Source: Candidatus Peribacteria bacterium (lineage in GTDB: Bacteria > Patescibacteriota > Gracilibacteria > UBA1369 > UBA12463). From it: a DNA stretch of 64,000 nucleotides. The stretch spans positions 1-64,000 of the forward strand of contig CALREA010000004.1 in the NCBI GenBank assembly GCA_943355055.1, read 5' to 3'. Made by a program: the position numbers and the translations under genes. Position 1 is the stretch's first letter, and each line of letters opens with the position of its first letter. Under the pieces are notes generated by a model. The model was not told the DNA's origin and made no database searches. It saw only the letters and a list, made by a program, of their open reading frames with translations. Of the stretch, positions 58,435 through 64,000 are shown in pieces.

Positions 58435-59376
58435 TTAGAAGGAAAGCATTATATTTTCCAGAAGCAGTCGTGGATTTACATGTTGGCGCAAGGCGGTTTT
58501 TGAGGCGACGATTTTATCCAGCAACGCGAGGTAACGAGCGTCTGTTCCCGTTCCTAGACACGAAGTGTCGGATTGCGTTCCCGATCCCCCCTCGATCATT
58601 TTCTTCCTCGCCAAATGGGTAAAAATATCCAGAAAAATACCGATTTTATGGGAATCTTCAACCAGGTCCTGGAGATAGGCGAAGCGTTCAAAGATGTTGT
58701 TAAAGGCAAAAAAACGGTTTATATCGCGATAGAGCATCGTATAAAACTCCATCATATCAGGATCCTCGAGTATCTTGAAAGCGACTCCCGGTCGCCCCAG
58801 TGACAGTTCGCAGGCCAGTTCCAGCGTCCTGGGCTCGCGATCCATATATTCCAAACTCAAGAAATCCAGAAGCTCAGTATTCGAACAGGTCTGGAAATGG
58901 AGCGTTCTTGACCTCGAAATTACTGTTGGAAGAAGTTCGCGAATATTATCGGTCGTAAGGATGAAAAGTGTCTGTGGCGGTGGCTCCTCGAGCATTTTCA
59001 GAAGACAGTTCGCCGCAGCGGTTGTCATGCGCTCCGCCCGTTCAATAATAACTATTTTATATCGCGCGCTCGGCGTGAGGTAGAGACGATTCAGTAGATC
59101 TCTAATGGCATCAATTCCGAGCTCCTCTCCGTCATCCCGGAACTCAATCGTCTCACTATGAATCCCCTTGCTGATTTGCGAACAAGTCGTGCAGTCATAG
59201 CAGTAGCCCTGCTCGCACTGAAGAATATGCGCCAACGTCAAGGCGACGGAATGTTTTCCAATCTGCGGAGGCCCCGCAAAAATATACGAGTGCGACAAGC
59301 CATCCGTCTCTATATCTTTTTCCAGTCGCTCCAGGAGCGGAAGATGCCCAACGATATGCCAACGATAACGAGTCAT
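58435..59376 (-). CDS. holB: DNA polymerase III delta-prime subunit (clamp-loader ATPase)
   Basis: The 313-residue AAA+ protein has a P-loop GPPQIGKHSVAL, a zinc Cys set (CEQGYCYDCTTC), the DNA-linked IERAERMTTAAANCLLKMLEEPP, and the sensor TVISRSRTLHF. It helps load the clamp (DnaN). Zinc knuckle and box pattern fit delta-prime rather than gamma/tau. A palindromic element inserts a GSGTQSDTSCLGTGTD-like stretch near residue 265, in the C-terminal domain. Upstream of it lies murF. Confidence 0.88.
   Translation of the reverse strand: MTRYRWHIVGHLPLLERLEKDIETDGLSHSYIFAGPPQIGKHSVALTLAHILQCEQGYCYDCTTCSQISKGIHSETIEFRDDGEELGIDAIRDLLNRLYLTPSARYKIVIIERAERMTTAAANCLLKMLEEPPPQTLFILTTDNIRELLPTVISRSRTLHFQTCSNTELLDFLSLEYMDREPRTLELACELSLGRPGVAFKILEDPDMMEFYTMLYRDINRFFAFNNIFERFAYLQDLVEDSHKIGIFLDIFTHLARKKMIEGGSGTQSDTSCLGTGTDARYLALLDKIVASKTALRQHVNPRLLLENIMLSF
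58541..58588 (-). repeat. Palindromic element, type A, in frame inside holB
   Basis: On the plus strand, TGTTCCCGTTCCTA, then hairpin GACACGAAGTGTC (58557-58569), then GGATTGCGTTCCCGATCCC. It shares a 22-nt block with 8479-8500 and its last part with the element beside tmRNA. Confidence 0.7.
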
Positions 59377-59424
59377 AGAGTTTTTTAGTACAAAAATCTT
59401 GATCTTCTGCGCATTTCTCGCGCC

Positions 59425-60819
59425 CTATGCATCCGCCCAATCCTGTCGCGCCAGCAGACGCTTCGCCTGCGAAGGGTCTTTCATAATCACCTTCACGAGC
59501 CTCTCCAACCGTACCTTATTTTGTGATCCTTTTACAAGAACGATATCCCCTTTCTGTAGCTTTGGTTTCAGGTATTCCGCCGCTTCCAGCGCATCGTCGA
59601 ACGAGGCAACCTCCACCCCATTTGCTTCCCCCGCCGCCAGCCTCGCCATATCCCCCACCGTTATAAGCACATCAATTTTTCCTTTTATGTAAGCTCCAAT
59701 CTCACGATGTTCTTTTTCGGAAACCGCTCCAAGCTCGTTCATATTACCTAGCACAAAAATTTTTCTGCAGGAAAATTTTTTGCCTCCCGCTCCCGCTTGA
59801 CTTTCTGTTTCCTCCGCCAGCTCCCCCACCGTATTCACGGCCGCCCGCACCGCATCAGGCGAGGCGTTATAGGAACTATCAATAATCCGCGATCCATTAA
59901 CTCCCTCAATGTACGACAACCTCCCCGGCGGCAACACAAATGTTCGCATCTGCTCAACGATATCACTCATATACATGCCCATCATCAGCCCGCACCCAAT
60001 AGCCGGCAGCAACGAGCCGATATGTTGCTTCCCCAAAATCGGCACATGGAACGCTCCCCTCACCTCGCCATAGGTAACCACAAAATCCAACCCATCCCAT
60101 CCACTTCGCACCTCGCTCACTCGAAACTTCGCCCCCTCGCTCGCGCCATACACAATAACATTCGGCGCATTACTTCGACGTTTCACCGCATCAGCCAACC
60201 TTCTCCCCCGTTCATCATCACCATTGATCAGCGCAACACCACCTTCACTTCCACCTCGAACCACACCCATAATCTTCCCCTTCTCCTCCGCGATCGCATT
60301 CATATCAGCAAACTGCCCATCCGCCATATGCACCGGATGCACACCCGTGAACACCGCGCAGTCTAAAGGCGCCTCAGCACCCGCTCCCGATTTTCTGCGC
60401 AAAACACCAATAAGTTGATCCATATCCCCCGGCTTATCTACGCCCATTTCCAAAATCAAAAAATCATACTCCGTCCGCGCGAACATTCCCCTCCACACCG
60501 CCAACCCCAGATTTTTCACCCATCCCACCACCGAAGAAAACTCACTCTTCAGTTCTAAAATCGTCAAAGGCAAACCAAACTCCGTATTATAACTTTTCTC
60601 ACTATTCAAGACACGGCGTGAGCCGTGTCGTCCCTCGCCTCCACTCTCCCCGGCTTCACTCCCTCGCAACACATGGGCCACCGCCTCCTTGCACGTCGTC
60701 TTCCCAATCGACCCTGTTATCCCAATAACCTTCACGTCCCCACGCCTCATCCGCGCCAGTCGTACCCGCGCAAACGCCGTCAAAATCCAGAGCACCATAC
60801 TTCGCAATAATAGTTTCAT
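59425..60819 (-). CDS. murF: MurF-type Mur ligase, short, with N-terminal membrane helix
   Basis: The ATG at 60819 is preferred (464 residues). MurF adds D-Ala-D-Ala to UDP-MurNAc-tripeptide. The ATP loop VIGITGSIGKTTCKE comes only 35 residues from the start, so the usual N-terminal substrate domain is missing and is replaced by a hydrophobic helix (LLLRSMVLWILTAFARV). Further marks are NTEFGLPLTIL, EMGVDKPGDMDQL, DSSYNASPDAV, LGNMNELG, and VLVKGSQNKVRLE. Three repeat-derived inserts lie inside the frame (see repeats). MurF or a related Mur ligase is likely. Confidence 0.8.
   Translation of the reverse strand: MKLLLRSMVLWILTAFARVRLARMRRGDVKVIGITGSIGKTTCKEAVAHVLRGSEAGESGGEGRHGSRRVLNSEKSYNTEFGLPLTILELKSEFSSVVGWVKNLGLAVWRGMFARTEYDFLILEMGVDKPGDMDQLIGVLRRKSGAGAEAPLDCAVFTGVHPVHMADGQFADMNAIAEEKGKIMGVVRGGSEGGVALINGDDERGRRLADAVKRRSNAPNVIVYGASEGAKFRVSEVRSGWDGLDFVVTYGEVRGAFHVPILGKQHIGSLLPAIGCGLMMGMYMSDIVEQMRTFVLPPGRLSYIEGVNGSRIIDSSYNASPDAVRAAVNTVGELAEETESQAGAGGKKFSCRKIFVLGNMNELGAVSEKEHREIGAYIKGKIDVLITVGDMARLAAGEANGVEVASFDDALEAAEYLKPKLQKGDIVLVKGSQNKVRLERLVKVIMKDPSQAKRLLARQDWADA
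59756..59801 (-). repeat. Palindromic element, type C, in frame inside murF
   Basis: Plus strand: AAAATTTTTC ... GGAAAATTTT hairpin, then GCCTCCCGCTCCCGCTTG. The plan is the same as after hup. It gives a SQAGAGGKKFSC-like stretch in the ligase. Confidence 0.6.
60373..60400 (-). repeat. Partial type C element inside murF
   Basis: CCTCAGCACCCGCTCCCG followed by ATTTTCTGCG gives an extra RRKSGAGAEAP stretch where other MurF proteins pass directly into the DIAVITN strand. Confidence 0.4.
60610..60629 (-). repeat. Type A-like hairpin inside murF
   Basis: A perfect 8-4-8 hairpin (GACACGGC, GTGA, GCCGTGTC) followed by GTCCCTCG. It encodes a GRHGSRRVLNSE-like insert between the ATP loop and NTEFG. 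Confidence 0.6.
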
Positions 60820-60878
60820 ACGTAGGCGCAATATAGCACATCCGTGACGAAATTACGTGAGAAGTTTGAGCCAAGATT

Positions 60879-61859
60879 TTACTTCGGCTTTCGATATTTC
60901 ATCACCAGATGATCAACGCTTGATTTTGGATGTCTCTGATCGGTAAAGGCAACAATCTTCCACTCTCCGGCCGGCAACAGTTCATTCTCAATAAGCCCGT
61001 GATGTACCATCCTCTCATGAGAGAAGCATAGCGCGACAATACGGTCCGGATCATGCGCCGGTTCTAATGCAAATCGTTGGGTGTGGTGGAGTATATAATA
61101 TGGCTTAATACAGCGCGAAAACTCACACGTTCCTCCGCTTCGTCGTAATACATACCTCTCGATCTTCGCAGGAATATGCCGAGAGGTCGCCTCAACGGCC
61201 ACCGGCTTACTCCTGACAATCTCACGCTCATAACTCTCTACCAATGCACCCATCAAAACTTCCCACTCGCTCACTCCCTTTAATTTTCTCAACTTTTCCA
61301 CCAGCTCTTTCGGCAATTTCATAACAATTTCCCCTTTATCGCAAGCAATATTTTTAGCTTCAGAAAAAGGCGCGTGCCTTTTCTCAGCTTCATTTTCAAA
61401 AGATTTTTTCACATATGCGCCCACGTCGCGCTCACCCACCACTTCACCTCCCACTATCAATCCTTGCTCTTTCGCCGCTCGCACATACGCCTCCAGGGCA
61501 TGTGTACTCATCTCGCCGGCCTTCTCCGCCCAAAACCCGGCACTCGCCGAATGCACCACTCCAAGTATCGGCCGCACCGCACCAACGCCATGCGCCTCGA
61601 CCACTGGCCGCAACTCGGGAAATTGCTCCACCTTCCTGACAACCCTCAAAGCCTGCTCAACTCGATACCGACTCATCCCCGCCAGCGCAGCCGCATACAC
61701 AAATACATTCTCATATCCTCTCTTCTTCCAAATCTTCCTCCGATCGATTTCCGGCAGCAGCAACTCGCACTTTCTCATCCACTCCTTCGCGTTCGCACCA
61801 TACGAACAGAACTTCCGGTGCAACTCCTTATCATCTAATTTTTCAAAATTTTCACTCAT
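60879..61859 (-). CDS. HNH endonuclease-like protein, paralogue of 5681-6520
   Basis: The protein has 326 residues. N-terminal LLPEIDRRKIWKKRGYENVFVYAAALAGMS mirrors the other copy. The C-terminal HNH-like part reads CEFSRCIKPYYILHHTQRFALEPAHDPDRIVALCFSHERMVHH, where the last His pair of the first copy is HER. An added tail (LLPAGEWKIVAFTDQ) is new. Zinc Cys are kept. A TATAAA box 6 nt before the ATG implies leaderless transcription. Cellular role unknown. Confidence 0.72.
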   Translation of the reverse strand: MSENFEKLDDKELHRKFCSYGANAKEWMRKCELLLPEIDRRKIWKKRGYENVFVYAAALAGMSRYRVEQALRVVRKVEQFPELRPVVEAHGVGAVRPILGVVHSASAGFWAEKAGEMSTHALEAYVRAAKEQGLIVGGEVVGERDVGAYVKKSFENEAEKRHAPFSEAKNIACDKGEIVMKLPKELVEKLRKLKGVSEWEVLMGALVESYEREIVRSKPVAVEATSRHIPAKIERYVLRRSGGTCEFSRCIKPYYILHHTQRFALEPAHDPDRIVALCFSHERMVHHGLIENELLPAGEWKIVAFTDQRHPKSSVDHLVMKYRKPK

Positions 61860-62016
61860 ATATACTTTATAAAAAATTCTTTGTATCTAAAATTATCCCC
61901 TCCCGGCATGACAAAATCCAGCGAACATACCAACTTCGACGTGACAACAACCACGGGTGAGTATATATTCACCTAATCCTGACAAAAAGATGACAAAGTG
62001 GCATAGAGCAGAGCAC

Positions 62017-62048
62017 TTGCATAATAATAATAATAATAATGGTATAAT
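62017..62048 (+). promoter_or_regulatory. Promoter with (AAT)6 repeat in its spacer
   Basis: TTGCAT (62017-62022), then (AAT)6GG, a 20-nt spacer, then TATAAT (62043-62048). Five repeats would give the optimal 17 nt. The gene start at 62078 lies 29 nt downstream. Confidence 0.6.
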
Positions 62049-62077
62049 AAAACATAATATTCATAACAAAAATAAAC

Positions 62078-63058
62078 ATGGAGAGATCATCGTCAAGCGC
62101 GGAGTCGCCAAGGAAAATTCCTGAAATTCAACTCAATTTACGCGATGTTCCTGTAAATTCTCCACAGGCTTTTAGCGACGGTCTTATAGGAAATATCAAA
62201 ACAACACAAGAAACACTTGTAGCACATATAAAATCGCACTATGAGTCTGCAATAAGACAGCATAAATATGACGATCCTGATACAAGGAAAAGAGATGAAA
62301 ATTTAATGAGAAAATTCATAGATTTTACGAACGATCATTCAGCGAAGCTAGTCGCAGAGTTAAGAAAAAATAGAAATCTAGCCATAGGGGAGCAGGGTAA
62401 GGTTGCATCCCCATTATTTGAGGAATTAATGGATGATTACGCTCCCGGATCAAGCGCTTACCTTGTGCTTATGCCACTGTGGGGGCAAAAATCCTTCCTG
62501 AAAGAAATCGATCAAAAAATAAGAAAACCGATAGAGGGTGACAAAAGCCCTCCGGAAAAATTAAAAATGGCCTTTGCCCCTATGGGGTTATTGGCTAACA
62601 AGATAGCCAAAAAAGGAAAAGTCCAAGAGGATATAGATAGAGAAGTAACGGACATGTTTAAAGAAATATACCCACTCTTTCGTGATATAGCAGTGCGATA
62701 TATGCAAAGCAAATTTCCCGATAAGTCGATACAAAAGGATGCAATAATTGATAGATTAACGAGATTAGAATCATCGCACAATTTGACACAAACGCAAATT
62801 ATGAGTGAATTATTTGAAGGCATATTTGAAGCCTACGAGATTAGTAACATACAGGGCACAAAAGGTGGAGTCAGTCAGAGATTGGTTGATATATTCGCAG
62901 ACTTCGATAAATTCCTCGAAAAAGAATCTTCTAATTATTCAGGGGAAAATTTTATTCAACTCAAGAAAATGGCGGTGTATTTAAAAAACCTAAAGCAAGG
63001 AGAGGTTTCCAATAAGCTACGAAAGCTCAAGGAAGGATCGGAACGATATATGGAGTAG
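62078..63058 (+). CDS. Hypothetical helical protein with a repeat-containing promoter
   Basis: The 326-residue soluble protein has no signal peptide. It is mostly helical (LRDVPVNSPQAFSDGLIGNIKTTQE, DREVTDMFKEIYPLFRDIAVRYMQS, FEGIFEAYEISNIQG), with a charged start (MERSSSSAESPRKIPEIQ). No known family. It stands alone behind a promoter with an AAT microsatellite and ahead of a bidirectional terminator. Codon use is more A/T-rich than murF and mfd, so it may be a newer arrival. Confidence 0.65.
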   Translation: MERSSSSAESPRKIPEIQLNLRDVPVNSPQAFSDGLIGNIKTTQETLVAHIKSHYESAIRQHKYDDPDTRKRDENLMRKFIDFTNDHSAKLVAELRKNRNLAIGEQGKVASPLFEELMDDYAPGSSAYLVLMPLWGQKSFLKEIDQKIRKPIEGDKSPPEKLKMAFAPMGLLANKIAKKGKVQEDIDREVTDMFKEIYPLFRDIAVRYMQSKFPDKSIQKDAIIDRLTRLESSHNLTQTQIMSELFEGIFEAYEISNIQGTKGGVSQRLVDIFADFDKFLEKESSNYSGENFIQLKKMAVYLKNLKQGEVSNKLRKLKEGSERYME

Positions 63059-63084
63059 TGGACGATAGGGTAAGGACTAAAAAA

Positions 63085-63113
63085 GAGCCGTATTTAGAGT
63101 ATCGGCTCCTTTT
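63085..63113. terminator. Bidirectional terminator
   Basis: GAGCCG-TA, short loop, TA-TCGGCTC, flanked by A and T runs on both sides, between two convergent genes (the hypothetical gene and rplT). Confidence 0.8.
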
Positions 63114-63135
63114 AAAATTCAACATATCGTTATTA

Positions 63136-63567
63136 TTACTTCGTTGCAGCAACCTTCTTCGCTCCAGCAGGAGTGCCCTTTGAGGACGCCCTTACAGCCT
63201 TGAATACCGGTCCGGTGACCCCAGTCTTGGCTACCTCAACGATTTTGGCGAATACCTCAGGCTCAGTTCGAGCGATCTCGGCCATGACCTTTCGGTCGAT
63301 CAAGATAGCTTTCTTGGTGAGACCTTCGATCAGGCGGCTGTATGAAATTCCGAGAGCTCGGCAAGCGCCGTTCAATCGAGTAATCCATAACGCACGCATA
63401 AGTCTCTTTTTGACCTTTCGATCGACATATGAATGTTCGCCGGCCTTCATCCAAGCCGTTTTGGCTTGCTTAAAGGTACGACTTCGAAGTCCTCGGTAGC
63501 CTTTTGTGGCTTTGAGAAGTTTCTTGTGACGGGCTTTGGTGGTGACACCTCGTTTTACGCGTGGCAT
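63136..63567 (-). CDS. rplT: Ribosomal protein L20
   Basis: The protein has 143 residues against about 118 for typical L20. The core MPRVKRGVTTKARHKKLLKATKGYRG, RSRTFKQAKTAWMKAGEHSYVDRK, and LWITRLNGACRALGISYSRLI match well. The extra 25 C-terminal residues are Ala/Lys-rich (GTPAGAKKVAATK), a basic tail. It assembles the 50S subunit and stands last in the conserved infC-rpmI-rplT order. A bidirectional terminator follows. Confidence 0.96.
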   Translation of the reverse strand: MPRVKRGVTTKARHKKLLKATKGYRGLRSRTFKQAKTAWMKAGEHSYVDRKVKKRLMRALWITRLNGACRALGISYSRLIEGLTKKAILIDRKVMAEIARTEPEVFAKIVEVAKTGVTGPVFKAVRASSKGTPAGAKKVAATK

Positions 63568-63586
63568 ATATAAAGATTAGTAATAA

Positions 63587-63784
63587 TTAATTCATACGTA
63601 ACATCCCCTTGATTCGGTGAATTTCTCCAGTGTGCTCCTGGACTACACCCTTTCGGAAGCTTCGCTTCTGTCTTTTGGACTTATTGACGAGTAAGTGACG
63701 GTGTGCGGCCTTAGCGAACTTGATCTTGCCGTTGGCAGTAACCTTGAATCGCTTCTTGGCTCCACTGTGTGTTTTTGACTTCAT
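63587..63784 (-). CDS. rpmI: Ribosomal protein L35
   Basis: This 65-residue L35 has the usual composition (KSKTHSGAKKRFKVTANGKIKFAKAAHRHLLVNKS and a Lys/Arg-rich second half). It lies between infC and rplT, 11 nt after the former and 19 nt before the latter. No Shine-Dalgarno sequence is visible before its ATG, so translation is probably coupled to infC. Confidence 0.95.
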   Translation of the reverse strand: MKSKTHSGAKKRFKVTANGKIKFAKAAHRHLLVNKSKRQKRSFRKGVVQEHTGEIHRIKGMLRMN

Positions 63785-63795
63785 AAAAAAGAGAA

Positions 63796-64000
63796 TTACG
63801 ATGTTACATTGTCCGCATCAGCTTTACCGGTCGTCCCGGAAGTGATGGGACTCGATTGTGCCACAGAAGTGGCTGCGGGCGCAAGCATCATTATCAACTG
63901 ATTTCCCTGTCGCTTGGCACTATCCTCGATTTTGGCGACACCCTCGAGCATTTTATAAAGCTCATTCAGCTTCTCGTGTCCCAAATGCAAATGAGCCGCC
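63796..64000 (-). CDS. infC: Translation initiation factor IF-3, C-terminal part
   Basis: The frame is open to the right edge, so the gene starts outside the window. The visible end (AAHLHLGHEKLNELYKML, NQLIMMLAPAA) matches the IF-3 C-terminus (AH..LG...L, then M.MVLAP), followed by a Ser/Ala/Thr-rich tail. The 64-codon track ORF starts artificially at a TTG. Gene order with rpmI and rplT supports the call. Confidence 0.85.
   Translation of the reverse strand, partial: AAHLHLGHEKLNELYKMLEGVAKIEDSAKRQGNQLIMMLAPAATSVAQSSPITSGTTGKADADNVTS

Noticed and set aside
1-64000. tRNA and rRNA genes, CRISPR arrays, insertion sequences
   Set aside because: Looked for tRNA T-arm strings, regularly spaced repeats and transposase motifs. 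Only the tmRNA T arm was found.

Overview
The window looks like chromosome of a small-genome Candidate Phyla Radiation (Patescibacteria) bacterium, possibly of the Peregrinibacteria/Gracilibacteria side. That placement is an inference from several signs. There is a DUF5679 zinc protein, a short membrane-anchored MurF, HNH paralogues, many small membrane proteins, almost no Shine-Dalgarno sequences, and -10 boxes sitting 6-8 nt in front of start codons. TGA is used as a normal stop. No rRNA, tRNA, CRISPR array, phage or transposase was seen.

Layout. 0-6.6 kb: the end of a secreted WxL-like protein gene, a DUF4143 ATPase behind a palindromic operator, a secreted protein, a DUF5678/retropepsin pair, smpB, the NAD genes nadE-nadM, and an HNH protein. 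6.9-10.1 kb: phosphohexomutase and a membrane glycosyltransferase. 10.2-17 kb: an arginine-centred block (astB, astA-like, a tandem SpeD-like pyruvoyl enzyme, argS) and an aspartokinase-like gene, followed by topA. 19.7-28.2 kb: an aromatic amino acid operon, aroA~aroK, aroQ, aroG, aroB, aroC, pheA, tyrA~chorismate mutase and an aminotransferase. It is preceded by a 21-codon leader peptide reading NWFYFYNF and by mutually exclusive antiterminator and terminator hairpins. This is a textbook ribosome-mediated attenuator. 28.3-34.2 kb: HU, small membrane proteins, pheS-pheT. 34.4-48 kb: PBP1A, a HisB-type phosphatase, a DUF5679 protein, an O-antigen-ligase-like protein, rdgB, a membrane-tethered sigma-like protein, a pre-toxin-like protein, dus, a GDYXXLXY/DUF2157 pair and a permease. 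48-54 kb: tmRNA with a 26-residue tag, mfd and dnaN, then an AT-rich gap with TTATACACA boxes that is a good oriC candidate. 54-64 kb: an RNase Y-like gene, VanW, TPR, holB, murF, a second HNH paralogue, a gene with an (AAT)6 repeat inside its promoter, and rplT-rpmI-infC.

How the parts work together. The aro operon covers every step from DAHP to Phe and Tyr except shikimate dehydrogenase (aroE). Its PheA and TyrA carry no ACT regulatory domain, so control probably rests largely on the attenuator. smpB and tmRNA form the trans-translation pair. PBP1A, MurF, VanW, the ligase and the glycosyltransferase belong to the envelope. A family of short palindromic GC-rich elements (GACAC..GTGTC, TCCCTTGGGG and CCCGnTCCCG motifs) lies between genes and also inside them, in frame, in the mutase, argS, holB and murF genes. 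This recalls the Rickettsia palindromic elements.

Limits. All names come from reading motifs and alignments from memory. No search, folding or skew calculation was run. Start codons were moved where a better start was visible.
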